Below are positions 15,117 to 25,131 of a DNA stretch of 64,000 nucleotides, piece after piece; position 1 is the stretch's first letter, and the number at the start of each line of letters is the position of its first letter. The notes below the pieces were generated by a model that was not told the origin of the DNA, did no database searches, and saw only the letters and a list, made by a program, of their open reading frames with translations. Source of the stretch: Martelella mediterranea (lineage in GTDB: Bacteria; Pseudomonadota; Alphaproteobacteria; Rhizobiales; Rhizobiaceae); NCBI GenBank assembly GCA_003001975.1, contig PVUG01000005.1, positions 186,001-250,000 on the forward strand, read 5' to 3'. The position numbers were made by a program, and so were the translations under genes.

Positions 15117-15806
15117 TCAGTCATACGCGTCGTGCCTCCGCCACCACTGGTACGGCCTGGTCTGCGGCGTGCCTTCAGGCGCGTCCTCCCAGTCTTCCTG
15201 CCGGCCGAGAGGCGTCAGATCGAGCAATGTCCAGACCGTGCCGAGTGTCTCGACCCCGCGACCGGTCGTGTAGTAGGTGCGGTAGATGTCCGCGCCATCG
15301 CGGTAGAAAACGTTGAGGCCGAACCCCGAAGATACGTCGAAGTCGGCGTTGAAGCTGTCCCGTGTTTCGTACCAGGGCATGAACCAGCCCATGCGCTTGC
15401 GGAACGCCTCTATCTCGCCAATCGGCGCTTTCGAGACGAAGACGAGCGCGGTGTTGCGGGCGCGAAGATGGGAGAGATGCGGGATCTGGTCGGCCACCAT
15501 GCAGCAGCCTTCGCACGGGCTTGGATCTGCGGGCTTCAGCATATGATGATAGACAATGAGTTGCGGACGGCCGTCGAACAGATCGGCCAGAGTGCCGGTG
15601 CCTTCCGGGCCGGTGAAGGCATAGTCGCCATCGACTTTCGCCCACGGCATGCGCCGCCGCCTTGCGGCCAGGCGGTCCTGAGCACGGGTCAGGTCCTTTT
15701 CCGCATTGCGCAAGTCCACGAGTTCGTTGCGCCAGACATCCGGAGATACCGTTCGGCGGCCAATTCCGGAGATCGCCTTCGTTACATGGTCTGGGTTTTC
15801 AGTCAT
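15117..15806 (-). CDS. DUF899 thioredoxin-fold protein
   Basis: 229 residues. The DUF899 signature is clear: WRNELVDLRNAEKDLTRAQD, then LFDGRPQLIVYHHML, CEGCCMVADQIPHL and the WEDAPEG tail. The family has a thioredoxin-like fold; CEGCC could be redox-active, though no reaction is established. ATG 15806 follows GAGGAGGATC, which selects it over an earlier start at 15839. It lies 14 bp after the TetR gene on the same strand, so it is the likely direct target of that regulator. Confidence 0.88.
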   Translation of the reverse strand: MTENPDHVTKAISGIGRRTVSPDVWRNELVDLRNAEKDLTRAQDRLAARRRRMPWAKVDGDYAFTGPEGTGTLADLFDGRPQLIVYHHMLKPADPSPCEGCCMVADQIPHLSHLRARNTALVFVSKAPIGEIEAFRKRMGWFMPWYETRDSFNADFDVSSGFGLNVFYRDGADIYRTYYTTGRGVETLGTVWTLLDLTPLGRQEDWEDAPEGTPQTRPYQWWRRHDAYD

Positions 15807-15819
15807 GTAATGATCCTCC

Positions 15820-16452
15820 TCAGGAATTCGACGCACCAATCTTCGATGGTCCCTCGAACAGAAGTACCAGATAGCGTTTCAGGTGATCGACGCTGTCGCG
15901 CGCGATGGCGCGGTCGCCCGTTGCCTTGGCCAATATGAATGCGCCCTGCAGCACGGCCTGGGTGTGTGCGGCCAGGCTGGCGGGCGTCCAGTCGGCCACA
16001 ATCCCGCGCGCCTTCATCGCAGCCTCGATGTCGGGCTCAAGTGTGGCCGCATGCCCGAAAATGCTTGCCGCACAGGCATCGCGGATCGCCGGGTTCGACC
16101 CATAGACTTCCTGCGTCATGGTGCCGACGAGACAGGTGAACTCGGCGAGATCGCCTTCGATGATGGTCTTGCGAAACTCGATGTAGCCGATCAACCGGTC
16201 GTAGGGATCGTCATGATCGTGATAAGGGGCGCTGGCAAAGAATGCGCCGGTTGTCGCCGACCAGTGCTCCGCCGTCGCGACACCGAGTTCGTCCTTGCTC
16301 TTGAAGTGATGAAAGAAAGCGCCCTTGGTCACGCCAGCGGCAGCACAAAGCCCGTCGACGGTGGTGGCCGTATAGCCCTTCGCGCGTATCAGCGACATCG
16401 CCGCATCGAGCAGCTTGGATCGCGCATCCGGTTTGGCAGTATCTTCTGGCAT
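15820..16452 (-). CDS. TetR/AcrR family repressor
   Basis: 210 residues. The N-terminal HTH reads SKLLDAAMSLIRAKGYTATTVDGLCAAAGVTKGAFFHHFKSKDEL, described here in its two halves: helix 1-2 up to AKGY and the recognition part GVTKGAFFHHF. The C-terminal part is a helical ligand-binding domain of unknown specificity. It heads a leftward cluster with DUF899, NTF2-like and VOC genes. A TetR-type palindrome is present 27-40 bp upstream, so autoregulation of the cluster is likely. Confidence 0.88.
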   Translation of the reverse strand: MPEDTAKPDARSKLLDAAMSLIRAKGYTATTVDGLCAAAGVTKGAFFHHFKSKDELGVATAEHWSATTGAFFASAPYHDHDDPYDRLIGYIEFRKTIIEGDLAEFTCLVGTMTQEVYGSNPAIRDACAASIFGHAATLEPDIEAAMKARGIVADWTPASLAAHTQAVLQGAFILAKATGDRAIARDSVDHLKRYLVLLFEGPSKIGASNS

Positions 16453-16478
16453 GCGCCAACTCCTCCTCTAATAGACAT

Positions 16479-16492
16479 ACCAACCAGTCGGT
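16479..16492. promoter_or_regulatory. Probable TetR operator upstream of the TetR gene
   Basis: On the minus strand the site reads ACCGACTGGTTGGT, two mismatches from the symmetrical ACCGACCGGTCGGT pattern seen for several TetR repressors. It is 27 bp before the TetR start codon. Confidence 0.5.
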
Positions 16493-16495
16493 TTT

Positions 16496-17146
16496 CTGTC
16501 AAGTTCGGTGCCCGTTTCCGGGCAAAGTGGCTTACGATCGATACGAAGATTGACTTGAGAACTTTGTGTGAACGACACCAGCCTTGCTCAGACCGATCGG
16601 GCGGCGCTTCAGGCTTCAAGTGTCAAACCACGGCCTTCGTGATCGCATTCCCTGCTTGAGACTCCTAAGGGGACGGCGGCGTCCGGTGCATTGTCGGCGC
16701 CGCTCAAGGGCCTCACTTGCAATGCGGGAATGCAAAACGCCGCCGTATTGAGGAGAAGGCCGAAGCGGTCACACATGATTTCAAACACTTCAGGAATGCA
16801 GGCTTGCGACGCTACCTCACCCCGACCTGATGCCGCCAACGGGAATTGCTCGAACCTGGCCAGTCTCACTGAGATAGGACGCGAAAAACGTGTTGTCGTT
16901 GCGGAGACCGGTGAACGACAATGTGCATCCGTCCGAAACCTCGGACAGATGCGTTGCCGCACCGGCCGGCCGGTATGTCTCCCGCAGCCAACCCTGTCGT
17001 CCCTCCGATGCCTTCATCATGATGAGAACAGGGTCCGTGAACTGTGGATCGCCAGTGTGAAAATGACCGGCCTGCCTTCCGACAGCCAGGAATAGGCCGT
17101 ACCTACACTGGCACCCCAGACGCCCGCTCTTTCCGCCAGGCCAGTC
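16496..17146. other. 650-bp stretch without a recognised gene
   Basis: Overlapping short frames exist on both strands (for example leftward 16817-17020 and 17017-17202), and their joint reading suggests a decayed leftward gene with frameshifts. None matches a family I recognise, and none has a good ribosome-binding site. Confidence 0.35.
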
Positions 17147-17977
17147 CTAACCATCCCTGTCCGCAGACAGCGCAATATCGCGCTGCGAGCGCACGGTCTC
17201 AAGCCGCCCGGCCAGCGCTTTGGAGATGGACTCGTAAGCGATGCTGCCTAGTGTGAGGCGCAGCGCCGGTGCCTTGTCGTCGGCAGCGGAAATCATGGCC
17301 GCCACCGTGCGCACGGCGTCGCCCTTGATCTCGAAGTTTCCGCTGTCGACCGCGCGCCGCACTGCCCCGGCCGGGGTGTCCTCGTAGACTGCCATCGGTT
17401 CCGGGCGGACCAGATTGGCGGCGAAGCTGGTTCCGGTCGGGCCGGGCTCGGCGATGATGAAGTCGATCCCGAAGGGGGCAACCTCCTGGGCCACGGACTC
17501 GATGAAGCCTTCAATGCCCCATTTGGTCGCGTGATACAGGCTGAAATTGGGATAGGCGATCTGACCGCCTTCCGAGGAAACCTGAATGATACGTCCGCCG
17601 CCCTGACCTCGCAGATGCGGTAGCACCGCCCGGATGACCTGGATCGATCCCGTCAGATTGGTAGCGATCTGATGCTCGATCTGTTCGTCGGTAAGTTCTT
17701 CCCCGGCGCCGAACAGCCCGTAGGCGGCATTGCTGACAACGACATCAATCCGTCCGGCCTTTGCAAAGGCCTCATCCATCGCGCGGCGCGTCCCGGCGAC
17801 ATCGGTGACATCCATCGTGACGACGGTGAGGTTTTCGCCATGCTGTCGTGCGAGATCGTCAAGCGCGTCCAGGCGTCGCACCGTGGCTACTACGCGATCG
17901 CCGCGCGCCAACAATTGTGCCGCCATCTCCCGGCCTAGCCCCGAGGATGCGCCGGTAATCAACCATATCTTGCTCAT
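17147..17977 (-). CDS. Short-chain dehydrogenase/reductase
   Basis: 276 residues with a classical SDR layout: cofactor motif TGASSGLG (8-15), NAA-type motif SNAAYG (82-87), catalytic Ser135 in QVSSEGG and the Tyr148-x3-Lys152 pair in YHATK. An Arg at 34-35 after the second strand favours NADP(H). Substrate unknown. It is divergent from a LysR regulator gene 97 bp away, the usual arrangement for a regulated oxidoreductase. Confidence 0.9.
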   Translation of the reverse strand: MSKIWLITGASSGLGREMAAQLLARGDRVVATVRRLDALDDLARQHGENLTVVTMDVTDVAGTRRAMDEAFAKAGRIDVVVSNAAYGLFGAGEELTDEQIEHQIATNLTGSIQVIRAVLPHLRGQGGGRIIQVSSEGGQIAYPNFSLYHATKWGIEGFIESVAQEVAPFGIDFIIAEPGPTGTSFAANLVRPEPMAVYEDTPAGAVRRAVDSGNFEIKGDAVRTVAAMISAADDKAPALRLTLGSIAYESISKALAGRLETVRSQRDIALSADRDG

Positions 17978-18074
17978 ATCAGTCTCCTTTCATGAGAACG
18001 GCCATGATGTAGTACGGGATGATTGGTGCTATAAGAGCGCCATTTCTGTATGAAAAGGTGAAGGAAATTCACGA

Positions 18075-18995
18075 ATGGAAAAGCCATCCCTAGCCGATCT
18101 GGAGGCCTTTGCGCTGGTTGCCGCCGAGCGGAGTTTCCGCCGCGCCGCCGATCTGACGGGAGTTTCGCGCTCTGCGCTCAGTCACCGCATGAAGAAGCTG
18201 GAACAGCAAATGGGGGTGCGGCTTTTGAACCGAACCACCCGCAGCGTTTCGCCGACAGGCGCCGGCTTGCGGCTGCTGCAACGGATCGAACCGGTGCTGC
18301 AAAACCTCAACGCCGCGATCGACACGCTCGCCGATGAGCGCGGCACGCCCAGCGGAACATTGCGCATCAACGCGGACAAGGGAGCCGCCCGGATGATGCT
18401 GGACCGGATCATCCCGACCTATCTGGACAAATATCCTGATGTTGCGCTCGATCTGGTCTGCGACGGGCGGCTCGTCGATATTGTCGAACAGGGGTTCGAT
18501 GCGGGCGTCCGGCTCGCCGAGGCGGTTCCGCAGGACATGATCGCGGTGCGCCTGAGCGATCGCTTCCGGTTTCTCGCCGTTGCCGCGCCAGACTATGTGA
18601 ACCGGTTCGGCATGCCTGCTGTGCCCGATGATCTGCAAAACCATCGCTCGATCCGCCAGCGTCTGCCGAGTGGAAAGCGTTATCGATGGGAATTCGAGAA
18701 ACGCGGGCAGGAAATCGCGTTCGATCCCCCGGGATCTCTGACGCTGAACGACAATGACCTGATCGTCGAGGCTGCTATCCGCGGTCTGGGCATCGCCTAT
18801 GTGCCCGAAACCACGGTGCACGATCACCTCGCCGCGGGCCGTCTGATCGCCGTTCTCGAAGACTGGTGCCCGCCAGACTCGGGCCTGATGCTCTATTATC
18901 CCGGCCATCGCCATGTCCCCGCAGCGCTGCGGGCGCTGATCGACCTGGTGAAGGCGCCGCCACCCCGGGTCGATGCCAGGTCTGACGGCAGTTGA
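18075..18995 (+). CDS. LysR-family transcriptional regulator
   Basis: 306 residues. The N-terminal winged HTH is FALVAAERSFRRAADLTGVS followed by RSALSHRMKKLEQQMGVRLLNR. The rest is a LysR substrate-binding domain ending with PAALRALIDLV. It is transcribed away from the SDR gene and most likely controls it. The closest type is the CrgA/PA-like group that regulates neighbouring oxidoreductases. Confidence 0.9.
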   Translation: MEKPSLADLEAFALVAAERSFRRAADLTGVSRSALSHRMKKLEQQMGVRLLNRTTRSVSPTGAGLRLLQRIEPVLQNLNAAIDTLADERGTPSGTLRINADKGAARMMLDRIIPTYLDKYPDVALDLVCDGRLVDIVEQGFDAGVRLAEAVPQDMIAVRLSDRFRFLAVAAPDYVNRFGMPAVPDDLQNHRSIRQRLPSGKRYRWEFEKRGQEIAFDPPGSLTLNDNDLIVEAAIRGLGIAYVPETTVHDHLAAGRLIAVLEDWCPPDSGLMLYYPGHRHVPAALRALIDLVKAPPPRVDARSDGS

Positions 18996-19064
18996 CGCTT
19001 GCTACTCGCGGGATTTGCCTACCTTGCCGCAATCACCATCTGGCTGCGATGAATGTCGATCGTC

Positions 19065-20546
19065 CTAGCGCGACAATGCGGAAAAGGCCTGTGCACCGTG
19101 CATAGGCTTGTGAAAGACAGCCTGCGTCTCATCTATCACCTCCGTCATGGCCGGCTTCTGCGTGAAGACCCGGCCAACACCAAACAGAACGGGGTTATCA
19201 TAGCCGATTTCCGCCATGCCCTTGCCCAGGCCGGCAAGCGAGCCATGCCAGAGTTTTTCATCCGGGCGGCTGATATTGGCGGCGATCAGGACCGGGGTTT
19301 CGAGCGGCAGGCCTTCCTTTATCAGCCGCGTGCTGATCTCGCCGGCGGTGCGCCCGCCCATGTAGAACACCGTGGTCGTCGTGGGATCGGCAATGGCGCG
19401 CCAATCGATTTCCGCCGGCAGCGCACCCTTTTTCGAATGTCCGGTGACGAAACGCACCGACTGGGCGCAGTCGCGGTGGGTGAGCGTGGTGGTAGTGCCG
19501 GCGGCAAGCGCACTTGCGGCGGTGATGCCCGGGATCACGGAAACAGGGATGCCCGCATCTCGCAATGCGGCAATTTCCTCGCCGGACCGCCCAAAGACCG
19601 AGGGGTCGCCCGATTTCAGCCGCACGACACGCTTTCCCGCCTGCGCCAGATCGAGCATCATGCGGTTGATATCCTCCTGCCGGCAGCTTTCCCGTCCACC
19701 GCGTTTTCCCACCAGCATGCGCTTTGCTTCTCGTCGCGCCAGTTCGAGGATGTCCGGCGAGATCAGGTCGTCGAACAGGATGACATCGGCCGATTGCAGC
19801 GCCCGCATGGCCTTCAGCGTCAGGAGCTCGGGATCGCCCGGCCCGGCTCCCACAAGCGTGACGCTGCCGGTCTGCGGCGCGGTCGCGATCTGTGTCGCCC
19901 GCGTCATGAGCCGTTCCGCCGAACCCTCGTCGGGTCGGCCCGAAAAACTCAGATCGACAAAATGCTCCCAGAAGGTCCGACGCGCGCCGCCCGGTTTCAG
20001 CCGCGCGCCAATGGCATCGCGCAGGGAGGCGGCAAGGCCTGCCCATTCGGCAAGCGCCTTCGGCAGCAGCGTTTCGATCCGTCGCCGGATCGCCTGTCCC
20101 AAGATGGGCGCGGCACCGTCTGTGGAAATGCCGACGACGACCGGCGAGCGGTTGACGATCGAGCCGAACTGGAAGCTGCAGAAGGCCGGCTTGTCGATGA
20201 CGTTGAAGGGCACGCCCTCGGCTCTCGCGCGGGCGGCGAAGGCTTCAGCCGCGGCATCGCCGTCGCAATCCGCCAGCGCCAGGCTGAGATCGCGCCATTC
20301 CGCCACCTGCCAGTTAGCGCTGTGAAGGCGAACCCGGCCAGCTTCCTGCAGCGCCAGCAATTCGTCGCAGGCCGTTTCGCCGCCGAGACAGACTGTCACG
20401 TCGGCGCCGGCAGCGGCCAGAAGCTCGGCCTTCCAGGCCGCCGCTTCGCTGGCCCCGGCGACCAGCACCGGCCGGCCTTTCAACCGAAAGAACAGCGGCA
20501 AGACAGCCAGTTCCTCCATGCGGGCGGGGGCGCGTGCGTCAGCCAT
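19065..20546 (-). CDS. cysG: Siroheme synthase (multifunctional CysG)
   Basis: 493 residues. The N-terminal part (about 1-200) is the precorrin-2 dehydrogenase/ferrochelatase (Met8-like) domain, with SIVNRSPVVVGISTDGAAP. The C-terminal SUMT domain (from about 225) starts VTLVGAGPGDPELLTLKA and contains VVRLKSGDPSVFGR and PGITAASA. It makes siroheme for the nitrite reductase encoded just upstream. The first glycine motif is unusual (VAGASEAAAWK rather than GGGxVA). It is the last gene of the nrtABC-nirBD operon; nirD ends 12 bp before it. Confidence 0.95.
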   Translation of the reverse strand: MADARAPARMEELAVLPLFFRLKGRPVLVAGASEAAAWKAELLAAAGADVTVCLGGETACDELLALQEAGRVRLHSANWQVAEWRDLSLALADCDGDAAAEAFAARARAEGVPFNVIDKPAFCSFQFGSIVNRSPVVVGISTDGAAPILGQAIRRRIETLLPKALAEWAGLAASLRDAIGARLKPGGARRTFWEHFVDLSFSGRPDEGSAERLMTRATQIATAPQTGSVTLVGAGPGDPELLTLKAMRALQSADVILFDDLISPDILELARREAKRMLVGKRGGRESCRQEDINRMMLDLAQAGKRVVRLKSGDPSVFGRSGEEIAALRDAGIPVSVIPGITAASALAAGTTTTLTHRDCAQSVRFVTGHSKKGALPAEIDWRAIADPTTTTVFYMGGRTAGEISTRLIKEGLPLETPVLIAANISRPDEKLWHGSLAGLGKGMAEIGYDNPVLFGVGRVFTQKPAMTEVIDETQAVFHKPMHGAQAFSALSR

Positions 20547-20558
20547 CGATCCGCCTCG

Positions 20559-20894
20559 CTATTCGGCCGCGAGCGGCAAAGCGGAGAGGGCTATGGAAAG
20601 CTGTCCGTCGTCCACCCTGACGGGATAGGTCCGCACCTCGCCTTCATCGGCGCCGAGTGCCTCGCCGCTTTCCAGGGAGATGACCATGTTATGCAAGGGG
20701 CAGGTCACGGCCCTGCCATGCACCAGACCTTGCGACAACGGCCCGCCCTTGTGCGGGCAGCGGTCATTCATGGCAAAGACGTCATCCTCGGCAGTGCGGA
20801 AGACCGCGATCCGCCCGAAAGCCGTGTTGATGCAGCGCGCGCCGCGTTGCGGGATGTCGTCAATATGACCGATGGCGATGAAATCACTGCTCAT
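20559..20894 (-). CDS. nirD: Assimilatory nitrite reductase small subunit (Rieske-type)
   Basis: 111 residues with a Rieske-like fold and a complete Cys-x-His / Cys-x2-His ligand set (RCPHKGGPLSQG and CPLHNMV), so it may bind a [2Fe-2S] cluster, unlike E. coli NirD which has lost these residues. It partners NirB in reducing nitrite to ammonium with NAD(P)H in the cytoplasm. It starts 10 bp after nirB and is in the same leftward operon. Confidence 0.93.
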   Translation of the reverse strand: MSSDFIAIGHIDDIPQRGARCINTAFGRIAVFRTAEDDVFAMNDRCPHKGGPLSQGLVHGRAVTCPLHNMVISLESGEALGADEGEVRTYPVRVDDGQLSIALSALPLAAE

Positions 20895-20904
20895 GATGGG
20901 CTCC

Positions 20905-23352
20905 TCATTCCGCCGGCTCGGGATGTCCGACCACGGCCATCGGCTTGAACTCGTGCTTGTCCTTGCCGGAGACGCGCTCCGACCACGGGTCGACCTGGGC
21001 GTATTTCTGGCTTTCTACGAAGCGGTCGAAATAGGCCTTGCGCTTTCCGGCATCGTCCATGATCTGGGCGCGGACTTCGTCATAGCCGATGCGTTTTGCC
21101 CATTTGTAGATGCGCTCCAGATAGCGCGCCTGTTCGCGGTACATCTGGGTGAGTGCCACGATATGCTCCAGCACCTCGTCCTCGGTCTTCACCATACCGA
21201 GCACCTCGGTGCCCCGGATTTCGAGCCCGGCCGCACCAGCGAAATGGATTTCGAAGCCACTGTCGACGCAGATCACGCCGATATCCTTGCAGGTTGCCTC
21301 GGCGCAGTTGCGCGGACAGCCGGAAACGGCGAGCTTGAGTTTGGCCGGCGTCCACGAGCCCCACATGAATTTCTCGAGCCTTATGCCGAGGCCGGTCGAA
21401 TCCTGCGTGCCGAAGCGACACCAGTCGTTGCCGACACAGGTCTTCACCGTGCGCAGGCCCTTGGCATAGGCCTGACCGGAGACGAAGCCCGCCTTGCCGA
21501 GATCGGCCCAGACCGCCGGCAGGTCCTCTTTCTTCACGCCCAGCATGTCGATACGCTGGCCGCCGGTGCATTTGACGGTGGGTATCTCGTATTTGTCGAC
21601 GACATCGGCAATCGCGCGCAGCTCCTTCGACGAGGTGACACCGCCCCACATGCGCGGCACCACCGAATAGGTGCCGTCCTTCTGGATATTGGCGTGAACG
21701 CGCTCGTTGATGAAGCGCGACTGATAGTCATCGGCATATTCGCCGGGCCAGTCGCAGACGAGATAGTAATTGAGCGCCGGACGGCACTTGGCGCAGCCAC
21801 AGGAGGTTTTCCATTCCAGTTCCTGCATCACGGCGGGAATGGTCTTCAGTCCCTTGGCGCGGATCAGGCGGCGGACATCGTCATGGCCGAGATCGGTGCA
21901 GCCGCAGACCGGCTGGACGGCCGCGGGGTTATAGGCATCCCCCAGCGTCAGCGCCATCAGCTGTTCGACCAGCCCGGTGCAGGTGCCGCACGACGCCGAG
22001 GCCTTGGTGTGGGCGCGGACATCGTCGAGCGAGGTCAGGCCCTTGTCCTTGATCTTCGAGACGATCTTGCCCTTGCAGATGCCGTTGCAGCCGCAGATTT
22101 CCGCATCATCGGCAAGGGCGGCCACGGCAGCCATCGGGTCAGCGCCGCCACCGCCCTGATAGGTCTGGCCGTAGATCAGCGTCTCGCGCATTTCGGAGAC
22201 GTCCGTCCCGCGCTTCAGCATGTCGAAATACCAGGCGCCATCGGCGGTATCGCCGTAAAGCACGGCGCCGATCACGCGGTTATCTTGCAGGATCACACGC
22301 TTGTAGACGCCGCGCGTGGCATCGCGCAGCACCACTTCCTCACGGTCAGGCCCCTCGGCGAAATCGCCGGCGGAAAACAGCTTGATGCCGGTGACCTTCA
22401 GCTTGGTGTTGACATGCGAGCCCTTGTATTCCGCCGTACCGCCTGCAAGCCGGTCGGCGAGCACGCCCGCACTCTCATAAAGCGGCGCGACCAGACCGTA
22501 GCAGGTGCCGCGATGCTCGGCGCATTCGCCGAGCGCGAAGATCGAAGGATCGGAGGTCGCCATGCCGTCATCGACGACGATGCCGCGATTGACCTCAAGT
22601 CCGGCATCCTTTGCAAGCCCCGCCGCCGGGCGGATGCCGACCGCCATCACCACCATGTCGGCGGAGATGATGCGGCCGTCTTCCAATTCGACGCCCTCGA
22701 CCCTGCCGTCTCCAAGGATCCGTTTGGTGTTGGCCTTGGTGATGATCTCGATGCCGCGATCGTCGAGTGCCTTTTCCAGGAGATAGGCCGCCGCCGGGTC
22801 GAGCTGGCGCTCCATGATCGTGTCCATCAGGTGCAGCACGGTGACGCTCATGCCGCGTTGCTTCAGCCCGTAGGCCGCCTCAAGCCCCAGAAGCCCGCCG
22901 CCGATGACGACCGCATGGCCCTGCCCCTCGGCAATCTTCAGCATCTTCTCAACATCGTCGAGGTCGCGATAGGCGAGAACGCCGGGCAGATCATGCCCCG
23001 GCACCGGGATGATGAAGGGCGAGGACCCGGTCGCGATCACCAGCCGGTCATAGGGTGCGGTGACGCCATTTTCGGCGGTGACGGTCTTCGCCTCGCGGTC
23101 GATCTTCGCGACCTTCGCGCCGCGATGCAGCGTCACGCCGTTCGCCTCATACCAGTCATCGCCATGGATGATGATGTCTTCATAGGTCTTTTCGCCCGAA
23201 AGCACGGGCGACAGCATGATGCGGTCGTAATTCACCCGCGGCTCGGCGTTGAAGATGGCGACGTCATAGAGACCGGGGGCGCGCTCGAACAGGTCTTCGA
23301 GCATGCGGCCGGGGGCCATGCCGTTTCCGATGATGACGAGTTTCTGGGCCAT
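20905..23352 (-). CDS. nirB: Assimilatory nitrite reductase large subunit, NAD(P)H
   Basis: 815 residues. Domain order: FAD/NAD(P)-binding module (IIGNGMAPGRM at the start and VVIGGGLLGLEAA near 145), BFD-like [2Fe-2S] domains (CGCNGICKG, CGTCTGL, CGCAKCRPAL), and the sirohaem/[4Fe-4S] reductase part with TCVGNDWCRFGTQDS and GCPRNCAEA. It performs the six-electron reduction of nitrite to ammonium in the cytoplasm. It lies between the nitrate transporter ATPase gene and nirD, so transport and reduction are co-expressed. Confidence 0.96.
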   Translation of the reverse strand: MAQKLVIIGNGMAPGRMLEDLFERAPGLYDVAIFNAEPRVNYDRIMLSPVLSGEKTYEDIIIHGDDWYEANGVTLHRGAKVAKIDREAKTVTAENGVTAPYDRLVIATGSSPFIIPVPGHDLPGVLAYRDLDDVEKMLKIAEGQGHAVVIGGGLLGLEAAYGLKQRGMSVTVLHLMDTIMERQLDPAAAYLLEKALDDRGIEIITKANTKRILGDGRVEGVELEDGRIISADMVVMAVGIRPAAGLAKDAGLEVNRGIVVDDGMATSDPSIFALGECAEHRGTCYGLVAPLYESAGVLADRLAGGTAEYKGSHVNTKLKVTGIKLFSAGDFAEGPDREEVVLRDATRGVYKRVILQDNRVIGAVLYGDTADGAWYFDMLKRGTDVSEMRETLIYGQTYQGGGGADPMAAVAALADDAEICGCNGICKGKIVSKIKDKGLTSLDDVRAHTKASASCGTCTGLVEQLMALTLGDAYNPAAVQPVCGCTDLGHDDVRRLIRAKGLKTIPAVMQELEWKTSCGCAKCRPALNYYLVCDWPGEYADDYQSRFINERVHANIQKDGTYSVVPRMWGGVTSSKELRAIADVVDKYEIPTVKCTGGQRIDMLGVKKEDLPAVWADLGKAGFVSGQAYAKGLRTVKTCVGNDWCRFGTQDSTGLGIRLEKFMWGSWTPAKLKLAVSGCPRNCAEATCKDIGVICVDSGFEIHFAGAAGLEIRGTEVLGMVKTEDEVLEHIVALTQMYREQARYLERIYKWAKRIGYDEVRAQIMDDAGKRKAYFDRFVESQKYAQVDPWSERVSGKDKHEFKPMAVVGHPEPAE

Positions 23353-23357
23353 GATAT

Positions 23358-25124
23358 CTACTCCGCTGCGACGCGTTTGTTGCAGGTCTGCCGGCTGATG
23401 CGCTGGTCGCGCTTCTGCCTGATAGCGGCGAGTTGGTCTTCGGCCGGCTCCGCCCCACCCTCATAGGCTTCGAGAAATTCCAGCAGTTCTTCGCGGTAGG
23501 CGTAATAATCCGGGTGGTCGAGCAGTGCTTTTCGCGAGCGCGGGCGCGGCAGGTCGACCTCCATGATGTTGCCGATGCGGGCATTCGGCCCGTTCGACAT
23601 CATCACCACCCGGTCGGCCAGCAGGATCGCCTCGTCGACATCGTGGGTGACGCAGATGGCGGTCACCTTGGTGCGCGACCAGACCTCCATCAGCACCTCC
23701 TGCAGCTCCCAGCGTGTCAGGCTGTCGAGCATGCCGAAGGGTTCGTCGAGCAGTAAGAGCTTCGGCGACAGCGCGAAGGCGCGGGCAATGCCGACGCGCT
23801 GCTTCATGCCGTTCGACATGTCGGCCGCCGGCCGGTGCATGGCATCGCCAAGGCCGACACGCTCGAGATAATATTCGACGATATCGCGGCGTTCGGCGGG
23901 GCTTGCCTTCGGATAGACCCGGTCAACGCCGAGCGCGACATTCTCGCGCGCCGTCAGCCATGGCATCAGCGAGGGGGCCTGAAACACCACGGCGCGATCC
24001 GGCCCGGCGCCGGAAATCTCGCGGCCATCGAGAATAATGCCGCCGGCATTGATCGGGTTCAGCCCCGCCGCCATGGAGAGCACCGTCGATTTTCCGCAGC
24101 CGGAATGGCCGATCACGGAAATGAACTCGCCCTTCTTCATCTTCAGGTCGAAGCCGTCGACAACCGTCAGCGGGCCCTTCGGCGTCGGATAGATCTTGGT
24201 GACGTTGGAGAATTCGACATAGCCGCTCTCGATGGCCGACTGCGCCTTTTCGCGATAGGCGGCGGGCAGCGGCTTCGAGGTCGAGTTGATGGTGATCGGG
24301 ACGACATTGGGAAGCGCCTCGACACGGCTCGTTTCCGGTTTGGCGCTGAGGCCGACATCCATCAGATATTCGGTGATCGACGCGCGCAGGCGGATGAAAT
24401 CGGGATCGGAGTTCATCGCCGCACGCTCGCGCGGCCGGGTAATATTCACATCGAAGGAGGGACCGAAGGTGGCGTTGGGACCGGGGGTCAGCGACACGAT
24501 CCGGTCTGCCAGGAGAATGGCCTCATCGACATCATTGGTGACGAGAATAATCGTCTTCTTCTCCTTCTCGGAGATATCGGCAAGCTCGTCCTGCAGCTTG
24601 GCGCGGGTCAGCGCATCGAGGGCGGACAGCGGCTCGTCGAGCAGCAGCACGTCGGGCTGCATGGCGAGCGCGCGGGCGACAGAGACACGCTGGCGCATGC
24701 CGCCTGACAGTTCCGACGGCTTGCGGTCGCGGGCATGTTTCAGGCCGACCATCGCCACATACCAGTCGACGAGCGCGGCCCGCTCCTTTGCCGATTTGTC
24801 CTGATGCACGGCATCGACGGCAAGCCGCACATTGGCCTCCACCGAAAACCAGGGCATCAGCGCATAGTTCTGGAACACGATGCCGCGCTTCGGCGACGGG
24901 CCTTCGACCTTTTCGCCGCGAAACAGGATTTCGCCGCTGTCCGGTTTTTCGAGACCGGCGAGCATCGACATCAGCGTCGTCTTGCCCGCACCGGAAAAGC
25001 CGAGGATCGCAATGAATTCGCCTTCCTGCACATCGAGCGAGATATCGGAAAGGACAGGGTTGCGCTTGAGGCCTTCGCCAAAGCCCTTTTCGACGTTTCT
25101 GAGCTGAAGAATGGGTTTCATCAT
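23358..25124 (-). CDS. Nitrate ABC transporter, tandem ATP-binding protein
   Basis: 588 residues with two complete ABC domains. The first (about 5-260) has GFSGAGKTT, signature LSGGMRQR and [11 protein letters not shown]. The second (about 297-545) has GHSGCGKST, signature MSNGMKQR and [11 protein letters not shown]. This corresponds to the NrtC and NrtD ATPases joined in one chain, without the solute-binding domain found at the C terminus of cyanobacterial NrtC. It drives import of nitrate (or nitrite) through NrtB. GGAGGG precedes a double ATG. The operon neighbours are nrtB upstream and nirB downstream. Confidence 0.92.
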   Translation of the reverse strand: MMKPILQLRNVEKGFGEGLKRNPVLSDISLDVQEGEFIAILGFSGAGKTTLMSMLAGLEKPDSGEILFRGEKVEGPSPKRGIVFQNYALMPWFSVEANVRLAVDAVHQDKSAKERAALVDWYVAMVGLKHARDRKPSELSGGMRQRVSVARALAMQPDVLLLDEPLSALDALTRAKLQDELADISEKEKKTIILVTNDVDEAILLADRIVSLTPGPNATFGPSFDVNITRPRERAAMNSDPDFIRLRASITEYLMDVGLSAKPETSRVEALPNVVPITINSTSKPLPAAYREKAQSAIESGYVEFSNVTKIYPTPKGPLTVVDGFDLKMKKGEFISVIGHSGCGKSTVLSMAAGLNPINAGGIILDGREISGAGPDRAVVFQAPSLMPWLTARENVALGVDRVYPKASPAERRDIVEYYLERVGLGDAMHRPAADMSNGMKQRVGIARAFALSPKLLLLDEPFGMLDSLTRWELQEVLMEVWSRTKVTAICVTHDVDEAILLADRVVMMSNGPNARIGNIMEVDLPRPRSRKALLDHPDYYAYREELLEFLEAYEGGAEPAEDQLAAIRQKRDQRISRQTCNKRVAAE

Positions 25125-25131
25125 GCCCTCC

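Noticed and set aside
20872-23466. A rightward 864-codon frame opposite nirB, and a similar one at 25111-27978 opposite the nrt genes.
   Set aside because: Same reason: complete overlap with conserved genes, biased composition, no ribosome-binding site or domain.
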